A DNA stretch of 64,000 bases from CAZHFW01 sp964531675 (lineage in GTDB: Bacteria; Planctomycetota; Phycisphaerae; Phycisphaerales; UBA1924): assembly GCA_964531675.1 (NCBI GenBank), contig CAZHFW010000016.1:1-64000 (forward strand), written 5' to 3'. Numbering within the stretch: position 1 is the first letter of the stretch; each line of letters opens with the position of its first letter. Below are positions 1-10,738 of the stretch, piece after piece. A model generated the notes under the pieces. It was given only the letters and a program-made list of their open reading frames with translations. It had not been told where the DNA came from and did not search any database. The translations under genes were made by a program, and so were the position numbers.

Positions 1-1543
<1,543 letters not shown>

Positions 1544-2054
1544 ACCAACCTGACGCCGTGAACTCCGCTCCAGGTCTTGCGACCCTTCACGTCACCCACA
1601 ACTCATGCTGGTGAAAACCACCACAACCGTGCCCTCGATCTAGGGTCTCCGGGTGTGGATCTTGATCGGCTTGCCCTCGCGGTTGCCCGCTTGGACTCGC
1701 TTCTCAAGACAGCCTGCCTTTAGGCGCTGCAAGAATCTTTGGACTCGATTCTTCAGCATCGGGGCCCCGCTTCACTGCAGCGACACCTTGCGGTGTCTTG
1801 ACGTGCTGCACACGTCATGCATTCAGGGCCCCTTCAATCTTGGCAACCCGCCGATGAAAACGTGATCAACATCGACCCGGCTCGAACCGAAGTTCTCGCC
1901 GCCCTTTGCCGTCACGCCCCGTCTCGGCGGGCGCGTTCGTCAGTATCCGGTTTTCAAAGATCTTGGTCGGGTCGCGGTCCAGAGGACCTTGACCTTCCCC
2001 ACCGTTCCGGTCAGCGTTTGCTGCTCGTCACGGGTTCCCAACAAGCGGGAGAGG
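1544..2054 (-). other. Leader of the 23S precursor
   Basis: About 500 bases between the candidate promoter and the mature 23S 5' end. On the minus strand it contains GATCTTTGAAAACC at 1949-1962, a motif typical of pre-23S leaders and spacers where processing occurs. No tRNA cloverleaf and no 16S sequence is present. No protein-coding frame here looks real. Confidence 0.6.
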
Positions 2055-2082
2055 ACTCTAGGGCTGAGCCCTTGGCAGTCAA
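2055..2082 (-). promoter_or_regulatory. Candidate sigma70-type promoter for 23S rRNA
   Basis: Minus-strand -35 box TTGACT (2077-2082), 16-base spacer and -10 box TAGAGT (2055-2060). It points at the 23S gene about 500 bases downstream. Together with the absence of a 16S gene upstream it suggests the 23S gene is transcribed on its own, as is known in many planctomycetes. The assignment rests on box match and position only. Confidence 0.5.
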
Positions 2083-2110
2083 GCGCATGTCATTCAGGTT
2101 TTTTGAACAA

Positions 2111-2131
2111 GGCCGGGTTCATCACCCGGCC
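2111..2131 (-). terminator. Hairpin between pilus operon and 23S promoter
   Basis: Perfect 8-bp stem GGCCGGGT/ACCCGGCC with a 5-base loop. On the minus strand it is followed by TTGTTC, a weak U-tract. It lies downstream of the minus-strand operon ending at 2272 and just before the 23S promoter, so it may insulate the two. A second small stem-loop, GTCCGG-GTTA-CCGGAC, sits nearer the stop codon at 2236-2251. Confidence 0.35.
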
Positions 2132-2271
2132 CTGCTCCGTAAACCTTGTTTTTCCAGCCGTTTAGAGCGGTCAGAATTCGCTTCTGACCTCCCCGATCGG
2201 CGCCCACGCCCCTTTCGGGTTATCTTGTCCCGCGTCCGGTAACCCGGACCCGGCACGCCCGATAAGCAGGC

Positions 2272-4494
2272 TTAGCCGCCGCCACCACCGCCGCCGCCGC
2301 CCGGAGGCTGCGGCCGGACGGTGCCCGGGCCCGGCGTCGGGGGAGGTGTGACGATCACCGGCGGTGCAATGGGCTGCTCGGCCCCCTTGGCGGCCTTCTC
2401 GCCCGCCTCAGAGTTCTTCCGAAGCCGCAGATAGGCCGGATCGGACGTGTCCGCCCCGGGCACCCTGACCTCGATCGAGCCATCTCCGACCCGCAGGAAG
2501 GCCTGCGTCGGGGCCTCAGACTTCACGCCCAGCTTGGAGTCCTTGGCCAGCGCGATCGGCCCGACGTCCAGGAGCATCGCGTCCACCGCCATCTTCATGC
2601 TCTTGGGCGCGGGCTTCCACGATCCATCCGCCGGCGGCGTATTCGCCGCCTGCTCCTGCGGAGCCGGCGTGGGGGCCTGCTGGCCCGCCTCGCGGGCGCT
2701 GCGGCCGTCGTCAGTCCCGCCCGAACGCATCACGCGGCGACCACGCCCGCCTCCGGTCTCGTCGCGCCCGCCGCCGGAGTCCGGCGCCGAGATCGCGGGA
2801 GCCGCGGGCTGCGCAATCAGCGCCAGCTTGGTCATGTCGTACAGCTTGAGCCCATCGGGGATCTTCATCTCCGCCGCGAGGGCGTCTCCGGGCTCGACCG
2901 TCACGCTGCCGCGGCGGTAATACCCGTAGTAGAACTTGAACAGCTCCGCCGACGCCCGCGTCGGAGCGGTCACGTCACGCTCGCTGGCGGTGGTGATGAA
3001 GTAGTACTCGCTCGGATCGACCGTCACCGGATCGGTCCAGTCCGACCACTCGCTCCGCAGCACCGGGTCCTGCGAGAGCGCCGACTGCTCGGGCTTGAGC
3101 GAGGCCTGGCGACCGAACAGCGGATTGGTCACCGCCACCCGCAGGCGATAGCGATAGGTCTTCCCCGACTCCACCGTCACGTCGTGCGACCACACGTGCA
3201 GCTTGGCGTTGTCGAACAGCGGCGGCGCGATCGGCTTGCCGTCGGGCCCCACCGGCGTCGCGGGCTTGCCCGTCGCCTGGGTGTTTGCCGCGCCGGCGGC
3301 TGCCTTCTGATCAAAGTCCGCCAGCTCCTTGCGGAGCTTGTCGATCTGGATCGCCAGGTTGTCCCGCGCCTTCTCCGAAGCGGTCCGCGTGTCCGCGGGC
3401 TGCGAAGACGAAGGCGTCGCGGGGCTCGCCCCGCCGCCACCCATGCGGCCGCCCTTGCCAGACGAGGGGGCCGGGCCGCGTTCCTGGGCCGGCCTGGCCG
3501 CCTGCTTGTTCTTGGCGTCCGCCTGCTTGGCGATCTGCTGCTCGATCTTGACGTAGCGCGCCTCGGCGTCCTTGAGCTTGGCCTCGATCAGGCCGCGTGC
3601 ATCCTTGGGAACTTCGCCCGTCGGGCCGGCCTCGGCCAGCTCGATCGGCGACTTCCACTCCACGCCCGAGATCGTGTGGTAATACGGCACGCGCTGCACC
3701 TGATCCGGTGCCGTGCGGGCCACCGCCAGGATCACCGGCAGGTCCCCCACCGACTTCACACGCTTCTTCACCTCACCGAGCAGATCAAGCCGTCCGGGCA
3801 TCGGGGTCACCACCGACGCCTCGCTCCACGAGCCGTCGGAGTTCTCCGTCTGACGCTCGATCTCCACGCCGATGATGTCGGTGTCGCGCCACCAGCTGGG
3901 CAGCAGAGGCTCAATCGGCCCCGCGCCGTCCGGATCGGACTCGAAGGCCGCCTTCAGCGCTGTGCCGTCGAACACCGCCTCCACGCTGGCCGCCGCCTTG
4001 TCGAAGGGCTGCTCGGGAGGCAGCGTCTCCTTCACCTCCGGATGCGACGCGACCTCGAAGGGGCTGACCGTCGAACGGAACGAGTGCGCCACCGCGTTGG
4101 TGGGCGCCGGGAGCGTCACCTGCGCGAACAGGCGGTCGCCCTTGTTCTCGACCACGCTCTCGGTGTTGAGCTTCATCCCCGTCCCGAGCGCCGCATAGGG
4201 CGTCACAGGCGTCACCGAGCCCGCGACCAGGGCCGCGAACTTCTCGGAGACGTTCACCGACGGAACCTCCGGCAGCTTCGGGTTGGCCGCTTCGAGCTTG
4301 CCCTTGAGCTCGCGGGCCGCCTTCGCGACCGGCTCGAGGCTCTTCTCGGGCGGAACCGCAACCCCGCCCACGTCGACCGTCGTGTTCTGCAGCACGTACT
4401 GGTACCCCAGCGCGCCCAGCACGCCGATGCCCACCACGCCCAGGAACATCTTCTCGACGTTCTGTTCCCAGAAGCTGATGCCTTTGAGCTTCAT
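2272..4494 (-). CDS. Membrane-anchored protein of the pilus operon, PilP-position
   Basis: 740-residue protein, last gene of a minus-strand operon that starts with pilM. It has a short cytoplasmic N-terminus, one membrane segment at about residues 13-33 and a long periplasmic part rich in Ala, Pro and Gly. Charged coiled-coil-like stretches lie in the middle and a run of nine glycines ends the protein. I do not recognise a named domain. Position after PilM/N and the next anchored protein suggests a PilP-like or platform role in a type IV pilus or type II secretion machine, which is inference. The start was set at 4494 because GGAAGG lies 7 bases upstream; an in-frame ATG 18 bases earlier has no such site. 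Confidence 0.8.
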   Translation of the reverse strand: MKLKGISFWEQNVEKMFLGVVGIGVLGALGYQYVLQNTTVDVGGVAVPPEKSLEPVAKAARELKGKLEAANPKLPEVPSVNVSEKFAALVAGSVTPVTPYAALGTGMKLNTESVVENKGDRLFAQVTLPAPTNAVAHSFRSTVSPFEVASHPEVKETLPPEQPFDKAAASVEAVFDGTALKAAFESDPDGAGPIEPLLPSWWRDTDIIGVEIERQTENSDGSWSEASVVTPMPGRLDLLGEVKKRVKSVGDLPVILAVARTAPDQVQRVPYYHTISGVEWKSPIELAEAGPTGEVPKDARGLIEAKLKDAEARYVKIEQQIAKQADAKNKQAARPAQERGPAPSSGKGGRMGGGGASPATPSSSQPADTRTASEKARDNLAIQIDKLRKELADFDQKAAAGAANTQATGKPATPVGPDGKPIAPPLFDNAKLHVWSHDVTVESGKTYRYRLRVAVTNPLFGRQASLKPEQSALSQDPVLRSEWSDWTDPVTVDPSEYYFITTASERDVTAPTRASAELFKFYYGYYRRGSVTVEPGDALAAEMKIPDGLKLYDMTKLALIAQPAAPAISAPDSGGGRDETGGGRGRRVMRSGGTDDGRSAREAGQQAPTPAPQEQAANTPPADGSWKPAPKSMKMAVDAMLLDVGPIALAKDSKLGVKSEAPTQAFLRVGDGSIEVRVPGADTSDPAYLRLRKNSEAGEKAAKGAEQPIAPPVIVTPPPTPGPGTVRPQPPGGGGGGGGG

Positions 4495-4581
4495 GACGAT
4501 TCCTTCCAGCAAGCCGGACGTGCGTCCGGTGATCGGATCAGTTGGTGTGTGCTCTGCCTTGCCTCACGTCGATCACGCTGT

Positions 4582-6084
4582 TCAGTCGCGACCATCCGGC
4601 GGACGCCTTCCGGGCTCGCCCTGCCCGCTCTCGCGACGCGAGCGATCGTCAAGCTGGTCCGACGACGGCGGCGGAGGAGGCGGGGGCTTGGGCGCTCCCT
4701 GAGGCCCGCCCTGAGCTCCACCCTGCGGCCCGCCGGCCTTCTCATCCGTCTTGGGCTCGGTGTACGCCACGTTCAGCACCCGCCGCGCCTGCTCGGGCAT
4801 GATCGGCGCCAGCCAACTGCGCAGATAGATCGACTCCACGCGGAACGAGATCTTCACCACAGGCTCTTCGCCGTAGTAGTAACCCTCTTCCAGGTCCTTC
4901 CACGGATCCACCGCCGAGAGACTGAAGTCCCCGTCGATGGTCATGAAGTTCACCGAGGCGAACGCGTTGAAGAGCTCGGGCAGACGCGCTGCCGAGACCA
5001 CCAACTCGACCCGCGGCGAACGCACGCTGTAGACCTGATTCGACGAAAGGTTGTAACGCCCCGTGATCGACGCGCCGAAGTTCGGAGGAACCAGCGCCTT
5101 GGGATCGCCCGCGGGCGCCTGGGGAGGACCGCCCGGAGCGCCGCGATCATCGCGCCCGCCCGAAGCCGGACCACCCGCTTCGGTCCCGGTCAGCTTGCCG
5201 CCGACCTGATCCTTCACGGAGATGTAGCTCACGCGCTTCACCACCGAGCCATCGACACCGATCCGCCCCTGGTCCACGCCGTTGGCCTTGCTGATCGCGG
5301 CCAGGATGTCCTCGATGAGCCACAGGTCCCATTGCCACTTGAACGCCTGGAAGGGCGTGGGAGGCAAGGCGGGAACCTGACGGAGGAACTCCTCCGCCGG
5401 GAGAAGCTGCTCGGGAGAGCCGTAGAACGAGATCTCCGAGGCCCGCTTGCGGTACTCGGTCAGGCGCTGATCGACCAGCCGCTTGAGGATCTCCTCGTTC
5501 TCGCTGGGCGTCAGGACGCGGTCCTTCTGCCCCGCCTTGATGCGGTCCTCTTCACGCTCGCGGGCGTCGCGCAGCTGCACCGCCACCCGGGCCGCCTCGG
5601 GAGGCTCGCCCGCCTTGACCGCGTCGAAGAGCTTCTTGTACGCGGACGGACGCCCCTTGCCGCCGACGATGATGTCCGCGAACTCGAGCCCCTTGGACTG
5701 CTGTTCTTCCGGGCTCTTGGAGCGCGGGAAGAAGCCCTCGATCAGAGGCGAACGCTTGTTGATCGCTTCCGCCTTGGAAGAGATCGCGCCCGCTTCCTTG
5801 AGAAGCTGCTCGCGCTTGCCCTTGAGGTACTCGGTGACCTTCGCGTTGGGCTCGGCGCTCAGCGCGGTCGCGCTCACGCCGGGGAGAACTGCCGGCAGCG
5901 CGTACGAGACCTTGTTGCTGTTCACCTTCGTGAGCTCGTCGGAAGCCCGCTTCTTGGCTTCCTCGCGGACCTTGCTGGTCCAGCCCGAGCTGAGCACGAT
6001 GGAGGTGGGAAGCACGATGACCGCGATCACGGCGCAGATCACCGCGATGAGATTCTTCTTGACCCAGGCGAGCACAGGCTTCAC
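4582..6084 (-). CDS. Membrane-anchored protein of the pilus operon, PilO-position
   Basis: 500-residue bitopic protein. It has a positively charged N-terminus, a single membrane segment at about residues 11-31 and a long, partly helical periplasmic region, then a compact C-terminal half rich in beta-forming sequence and a proline-rich tail. Its ATG overlaps the pilM stop codon (6081-6084), so translation is probably coupled. This layout resembles PilO, but the protein is more than twice the usual PilO length and I see no diagnostic motif. The 87-base gap to the next gene holds no obvious terminator, so all three genes probably share one transcript. Confidence 0.8.
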   Translation of the reverse strand: MKPVLAWVKKNLIAVICAVIAVIVLPTSIVLSSGWTSKVREEAKKRASDELTKVNSNKVSYALPAVLPGVSATALSAEPNAKVTEYLKGKREQLLKEAGAISSKAEAINKRSPLIEGFFPRSKSPEEQQSKGLEFADIIVGGKGRPSAYKKLFDAVKAGEPPEAARVAVQLRDAREREEDRIKAGQKDRVLTPSENEEILKRLVDQRLTEYRKRASEISFYGSPEQLLPAEEFLRQVPALPPTPFQAFKWQWDLWLIEDILAAISKANGVDQGRIGVDGSVVKRVSYISVKDQVGGKLTGTEAGGPASGGRDDRGAPGGPPQAPAGDPKALVPPNFGASITGRYNLSSNQVYSVRSPRVELVVSAARLPELFNAFASVNFMTIDGDFSLSAVDPWKDLEEGYYYGEEPVVKISFRVESIYLRSWLAPIMPEQARRVLNVAYTEPKTDEKAGGPQGGAQGGPQGAPKPPPPPPPSSDQLDDRSRRESGQGEPGRRPPDGRD

Positions 6085-8168
6085 TTGCCACCCTCCTTCT
6101 TGTCGTCCTTCGCGGGCGGCACGAACACCAGCGTGTACTTGATCTGGAACACCGCGGGAGTTCCCTTCTTCTCACTCCCCGGAGGCTTGAGCATCGAGAG
6201 CGGCGCGAGCTTCTCGAGATCGCCATCGGTGCCGCCCTGGCCACGAGCCTCCACGCGCGTCGTGACCGCGTCGATCATCCGCTGCTCTTCAGCGCTCGGG
6301 GCGCCCTCGTCGCGGAGCGAACGTCCGCTCCGCATCGGACGCCGGCCATCGCCGGAGTCGCGGGCCGAGCGGTCATCGAGCGACGCACCCGCGTTGCTCG
6401 CGGTCTCGGCGGTCTCTTCGCTCGCCGCCTCGCCCATCTGCTGGAGCGTGTACAGCGGTTCCTTGAAGTCGATGCGATACGGCACACCCTCGCGCACCTT
6501 GTTGGCGTTCAGCCACGCACGCAGCGTCTGCAGGATGAAGTCCTGCGGATCAGGCTGATGCGTCGAGAGCCTGGCCGTCACTTCGATCCGCGGGAACGCC
6601 GCGTCGGCGTTGGCCCCGCCCGGACCTCCCGGAGGCGGGCCGCCGCGATCGGCGCCACCGCCCGGTCCCGAAGGAGGCAGGTACTTGGTCTCGAACGAGT
6701 CGACCGTGAAGCCAGGCGCGCCCAGAGGCTTGGCCGGCTCCACGCCCGCACGCGGACGCCCCGACCAGCCCGCCGCCTTCGTGTCCGCGTCGGCCATCAT
6801 CTCCGACAGGTCGCGCACCACGCGGGCGTACGTGTCGCGGCGCTCGACCAGCGCCATCATGTTGGCCGCCTTGTTGTCCTGCTCGGCGGCGCCCACGACG
6901 CCCGCCTCGGTCGCCTTGCGCTTCAGATCGCCCGCCAGGCTCACGGTCTGCGCGATCACCGGATCAGGGTTGATGCTCTTGACCGCGTCGCTCATCGCGT
7001 AGGGCTTGAGGAACATCGCGCCGCCGCCCACCACCGCCGCGATCGACGCCGCGATGAACAGGGGCCGCTTGCTCTTCCACATCGCCTCGCGGATGACCGA
7101 GGTTGGCATCAGGTTGGCCTTGATCGGCGTCATGCCCAGACCCTGAAGGGCCAGGCCGTACGCCGTCGCCATCGAGAGGATGTCCTTCTTCAGCGCCGCG
7201 GTCCGCTCCTCGCCAAGCTCGGAGAGGTCCAGACGCTTGAACTCCTCGAGGCGATACACATCGAGGGAGAGCTGCTGCTTGAGGTACTTGCGCAGGCCCG
7301 GCAGATTGAACGTCGAGCCGATGCCGATGACGCGCTGGAGCTGGGCCTCGCGGTGCAGGGACTGGTAGTACCCGATCGACCGCTGCACGTCCTGCGTGAG
7401 ATCCGTGAAGATCGGACGCATCGCCTGGAAGACCTGGCGGGCGTGCTTGGAGTCGTGCACGTCGCGCTTGATCTTCTCCGCCTTGGGATAGCTCAGCTTG
7501 AACTGGTTGACCAGCGCCTCGGTAAACTGGTGCCCGCCCAGGGGGAAGGTTCGCACCCAGACGCACCCCGCCTCGGCCACCACCAGGTCGGTGCTCGTCG
7601 TGCCGATGTCCAGGATGATCGTCCCGGGCGTCGTCTCCACGAACTGCAGGTCGTACGCGATCGCGTTGTACGCCGCCACCGGGCTCAGGGTCACGATGTC
7701 CGGCGTGATGTTCACGTCGGTCAGCATGTTGAGCCGCTCCATCACGCGCTCACGCGTGATGGCGAAGATGCCCACCTCAACGTCGGGCGAGTCCGGCCGC
7801 TGGAACGTCTGGAAGTCCCACTCCACCTGCTCGAGCGGGAAGGGGATCTGCTGCAGCGCCTCGAACTTGACGATGTCCGGCACCTTCTTGGGCTCCACCG
7901 GCGGGAGCTTGGCGAAGCGCGCAAAGCTCGAGTGACCCGGCACGCTGATCGCGATCGTGGCCTTCGAGAGGTCGTACTGGCTCGTGAGCGTGCCGAGCGA
8001 AACGCGCAGCACGTCGTTCACGTCGATCCCGGGCGTCGAAAGCACCTTGGGATGCTCGATGTTCGCAAAGTCCAGAGCGACCACGCGGTCACCGTCCACC
8101 CGGCACTTGAGGGCCTTGATCCCCCCCGCGCCGACCTCGATGCCCCAGCAAACGTTCGATGCTGCCAT
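6081..8168 (-). CDS. pilM: Type IV pilus assembly protein PilM fused to a PilN-like half
   Basis: Residues about 1-340 match the actin-like ATPase PilM: an N-terminal GIEVGAGGIKAL phosphate loop, the second phosphate loop ILDIGTTSTDLV and a GIGSTFNLPGL adenosine-type motif. PilM is the cytoplasmic ring component that binds PilN in type IV pilus and related secretion machines. Here the chain continues through a membrane segment at about residues 390-412 into a periplasmic half, so PilM and a PilN-like protein appear fused (695 residues against about 350 for ordinary PilM). The start was placed at 8168, giving the canonical PilM N-terminus after an AGAAGG site. An ATG 78 bases upstream would add a non-conserved extension. 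Confidence 0.9.
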   Translation of the reverse strand: MAASNVCWGIEVGAGGIKALKCRVDGDRVVALDFANIEHPKVLSTPGIDVNDVLRVSLGTLTSQYDLSKATIAISVPGHSSFARFAKLPPVEPKKVPDIVKFEALQQIPFPLEQVEWDFQTFQRPDSPDVEVGIFAITRERVMERLNMLTDVNITPDIVTLSPVAAYNAIAYDLQFVETTPGTIILDIGTTSTDLVVAEAGCVWVRTFPLGGHQFTEALVNQFKLSYPKAEKIKRDVHDSKHARQVFQAMRPIFTDLTQDVQRSIGYYQSLHREAQLQRVIGIGSTFNLPGLRKYLKQQLSLDVYRLEEFKRLDLSELGEERTAALKKDILSMATAYGLALQGLGMTPIKANLMPTSVIREAMWKSKRPLFIAASIAAVVGGGAMFLKPYAMSDAVKSINPDPVIAQTVSLAGDLKRKATEAGVVGAAEQDNKAANMMALVERRDTYARVVRDLSEMMADADTKAAGWSGRPRAGVEPAKPLGAPGFTVDSFETKYLPPSGPGGGADRGGPPPGGPGGANADAAFPRIEVTARLSTHQPDPQDFILQTLRAWLNANKVREGVPYRIDFKEPLYTLQQMGEAASEETAETASNAGASLDDRSARDSGDGRRPMRSGRSLRDEGAPSAEEQRMIDAVTTRVEARGQGGTDGDLEKLAPLSMLKPPGSEKKGTPAVFQIKYTLVFVPPAKDDKKEGGK

Positions 8169-8449
8169 CCGAGAACCCTTCTCAAATGCCCGCGCCTCAC
8201 CAGGCGGGGTCGGTCGCGGCATGCCGCGACCCTGGGTCTTGCTCACTCACCGTTCAAACGCGCGCACGACGCCCCTCGGCGCCCCGCGCCCCCGAACGGT
8301 CCCCGTTGAGGGCGGGCATATTACACGCCCCGGCCATTCAGCGCCGCCGACTGCGCCCTCCCGTCAGTTTGTCCCGTCCTCGGGGCCCTTACGCAACCAG
8401 ACGCCCCACTGGAACTCCGACTCGATTCGCACCGCCCCGGTTCGCTGTT

Positions 8450-8794
8450 TCACGGGTCGCGGGCCACGATTCGGTCAACTACCGCGGTGGCCACCACGCA
8501 AACCAGGATCACCACCGGCACCACCCACCAGATCTCCCGGGGTGCTTTGAGCGGGAACCACCGGTCCGGGCTCCCGTACGCCGCGATGTGATACCCCCCG
8601 ATCAGACAACTGGCCCCCAGGACCAGCCTCATCTGCTGGGTCAGCCAAGAAGGGCCCGCCCAGTGGCGCTTGGCCACCTCCGCGTCCCCGCCGTCGTGGG
8701 CCGCGATGCGGTGACCCCAGAGGAGCCCCAGCCCCGCCAAGACCACCCCCACCCCCGCGGCCAGGCACAGGATGTTGGACACGCCGATCGTCAA
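8450..8794 (-). CDS. Small polytopic membrane protein of unknown function
   Basis: 114-residue hydrophobic protein with likely membrane segments at about residues 5-27, 52-70 and 88-110, and a short charged loop between the first two. It lies 23 bases downstream of the AmrB-like gene on the same strand and may be cotranscribed with it. I do not recognise the family. The roughly 280 bases between it and pilM hold no gene that I can support. Confidence 0.65.
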   Translation of the reverse strand: MTIGVSNILCLAAGVGVVLAGLGLLWGHRIAAHDGGDAEVAKRHWAGPSWLTQQMRLVLGASCLIGGYHIAAYGSPDRWFPLKAPREIWWVVPVVILVCVVATAVVDRIVARDP

Positions 8795-8817
8795 TTGAGG
8801 CCGCTCCCGAATCGGGC

Positions 8818-10221
8818 TCAGCTCATCGCCATGGCCACGCTGGAGACCATGCTCCCGGACTGCGGATCCAGGGCCGCCGCGTAGTTCAGGACCTCGATCT
8901 TCTCAGGCTGGACCACCTTGAGGGTGACCACCAGATTGCCCGTCGAGCACCAGCGCGTCGGGTTCTGCTGCCAAGCCATCGAGGCCACGACGTTGTCGGG
9001 CTGGTTCTGCATGATCTGGCCCAGAAGCTCACGATCGTGCTGGAAAACCTGGTTCCGGAAGGCCTCGGCCTTCTTGGACTCCTCGGACTCGCCCTCGATG
9101 TGCAGCGGCATCTTGTCGCCGAACATCGGGCCCACGTGGCTCAGATCCGCCGAGGCCACGATCAGGGTCTTGCCGGGCATCTCGGCGATGGTCTTGCGGA
9201 GCGCCTCAATGAAAGGATCAATCGCCAGACCCTTGCCGTCGTAGCTCTCCCCGCTGTTCACCGCCGGGTCGTGGACAAGGGCGCCGAAGACCTTGCAGTA
9301 GTTCCCCGCCTCATCCTTGCCCAGGACGTGCTGGATCCAGGCGATCTGCAGCTCAATGGAGTGCTCGCGCTCGTGGTCGTAGCGGTGGGCCATCAGGCGG
9401 GCGGCGTTGTCCGCGCCCAGGTGCTTCTGAAGTCCGATAAGAAAGGCACTGTCGATCTCGCAGGTGCCAAGCGGGGTCTGATAACCCTTGTCGCAACCCA
9501 CCACGCCGGTGCCCTCGCCGAAGTGGTTGGTGCCCAGGATGATCACCCGGTCCGGGCGGTCCACCACGCGCAGACGGCCCCACGCGGCCCCGTAGTTCAT
9601 CCACCCACGGCCGTAGTCCAGGTGCGGCGCGACGATCGCCTTGGGCAGGTTGTCGAAGCTCGGATTGGCCGCCGTTTCCAGGGCCTTGGCCATGAACTGG
9701 TCAAAGACCTCGCGGAGGCGATCAGCCCCAAGCTTGGCCTTTTCCTCTTCAGAGGCCTCGGCGAGCTGGTTCTCAGGGAGCCCCTGCTCCTTGCCGCGTT
9801 CGGCAAGCGTCTGGGAAACGAGCATGTCCACGAAGTTGGCGCTGGCCCCCGGAGGCAGCACGGGCGAGGAATCAAAGTCCTTGCGCACCTTCGCCAGCAG
9901 CGCCTCAAAGGAAGGGCCAAACAGCAGGCCGGCATCGTCAAGCTGGGCAACCAGCTGCTCGAGGATCGGGCGGGTCAGGCCACGGCCGACCTGGGTCACG
10001 ATCTCGTCAATCGACTTCTCGCCGTCCAGCAGGGGAAGGATGAACTGGGCCGCGGGCGAGGTAAAGACCATCTTGTCCGAAATCTGGCGAGCGTCGGCCA
10101 AGCCAAGAGCGGTGTGTTCGCCGACCTGAGCGGGGAAGGCCCGGACGGGGCGGAGCTTGGGCTTCTGCTGGTGGGCAGCGTTCGGGTCAAAGACGGGTTG
10201 GGGCGCTTGAGATTCGCTCAT
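8818..10221 (-). CDS. amrB: MEMO family protein, AmmeMemoRadiSam system protein B
   Basis: 467 residues in two parts. Residues about 20-110 look like a PqqD-type winged-helix peptide-binding module (PRVRAFP-like start, DGEKSIDEIV and a leucine-rich second helix). Residues about 190-460 are a MEMO domain, related to class III aromatic ring-opening dioxygenases. It carries the usual histidine motifs APHLDYGRGW and ILGTNHFG, and the EREHSIELQ segment. In many bacteria MEMO is encoded with an AMMECR1 protein and a radical SAM enzyme; neither is beside this gene. The chemistry of this trio is not established. The ATG at 10221 gives a continuous domain architecture. Confidence 0.88.
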   Translation of the reverse strand: MSESQAPQPVFDPNAAHQQKPKLRPVRAFPAQVGEHTALGLADARQISDKMVFTSPAAQFILPLLDGEKSIDEIVTQVGRGLTRPILEQLVAQLDDAGLLFGPSFEALLAKVRKDFDSSPVLPPGASANFVDMLVSQTLAERGKEQGLPENQLAEASEEEKAKLGADRLREVFDQFMAKALETAANPSFDNLPKAIVAPHLDYGRGWMNYGAAWGRLRVVDRPDRVIILGTNHFGEGTGVVGCDKGYQTPLGTCEIDSAFLIGLQKHLGADNAARLMAHRYDHEREHSIELQIAWIQHVLGKDEAGNYCKVFGALVHDPAVNSGESYDGKGLAIDPFIEALRKTIAEMPGKTLIVASADLSHVGPMFGDKMPLHIEGESEESKKAEAFRNQVFQHDRELLGQIMQNQPDNVVASMAWQQNPTRWCSTGNLVVTLKVVQPEKIEVLNYAAALDPQSGSMVSSVAMAMS

Positions 10222-10341
10222 GACGGGCCTTGTGCAAGAGGTGAGGAACTAGTCTAGGTGGATTCCGGGCGGCTCAGGTCTAAACTTCCCTCCCATTTCT
10301 CCCGGCAAGCCGCTGGGGATGGTTGTTCGCAGAGGTGGATC

Positions 10342-10665
10342 ATGAGCAAGTTCGACTCCTTCAAGGCCGGCCAGGTGCTTCACTGCACGCTCACCAAGGC
10401 TCCGCGTTCCAGCGGCGCCGAGTCGACCATCGCCCGCCTGATGCGCAACGACCCCGAGGCCAAGCGCGGCCTGCGTCAGGGCCAGAAGGTCCGCCGCCAG
10501 ACCATGCTCGTCTACAACCGCGGTAACCGCGACTGGGTGAGCCGGAAGACCTGCGGCAAGGTCGTCCACGTCTCCCCGGGCCAGGACTGGACCATGGCCT
10601 TCGACTTCTCGATCCTCCCGGACCTCAAGTCCGTCGAGGAGTACATCGAAGTCCGCGCCAAGTAA
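10342..10665 (+). CDS. Small basic conserved-looking protein of unknown function
   Basis: 107-residue soluble protein, rich in Lys and Arg, without signal peptide or membrane segment. It has alternating beta-like stretches ending in an acidic helix. The ATG at 10342 follows AGAGGTGG at good spacing, and an efficient terminator lies directly downstream, so this is a single-gene transcription unit. Codon use matches the surrounding genes. I cannot name the family. Confidence 0.75.
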   Translation: MSKFDSFKAGQVLHCTLTKAPRSSGAESTIARLMRNDPEAKRGLRQGQKVRRQTMLVYNRGNRDWVSRKTCGKVVHVSPGQDWTMAFDFSILPDLKSVEEYIEVRAK

Positions 10666-10690
10666 GGCGCGCGACCCTCGAGTGATTCAG

Positions 10691-10715
10691 GCCCGCCCTT
10701 CCGGCGGGCTTTTTT
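10691..10715 (+). terminator. Intrinsic terminator
   Basis: GCCCGCC-CTTCC-GGCGGGC stem followed by six T, 25 bases after the stop codon of the preceding 107-residue gene. Confidence 0.9.
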
Positions 10716-10738
10716 CATTGACGCTCCAACAATCAGGC

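Noticed and set aside
1860..1910. Possible tRNA T-loop (GGTTCGAGCC) in the 23S leader
   Set aside because: No T-stem pairing and no acceptor or anticodon arm; not a spacer tRNA.
3184..6558. A 1124-codon open frame on the plus strand
   Set aside because: It is antisense to the pilus operon. High GC leaves the opposite strand open; the product is Arg/His-rich with no motifs, while the minus-strand frames carry membrane segments and ribosome binding sites.
6558..8309. A 583-codon plus-strand frame opposite pilM
   Set aside because: Shadow of pilM, which has clear actin-fold motifs on the other strand.
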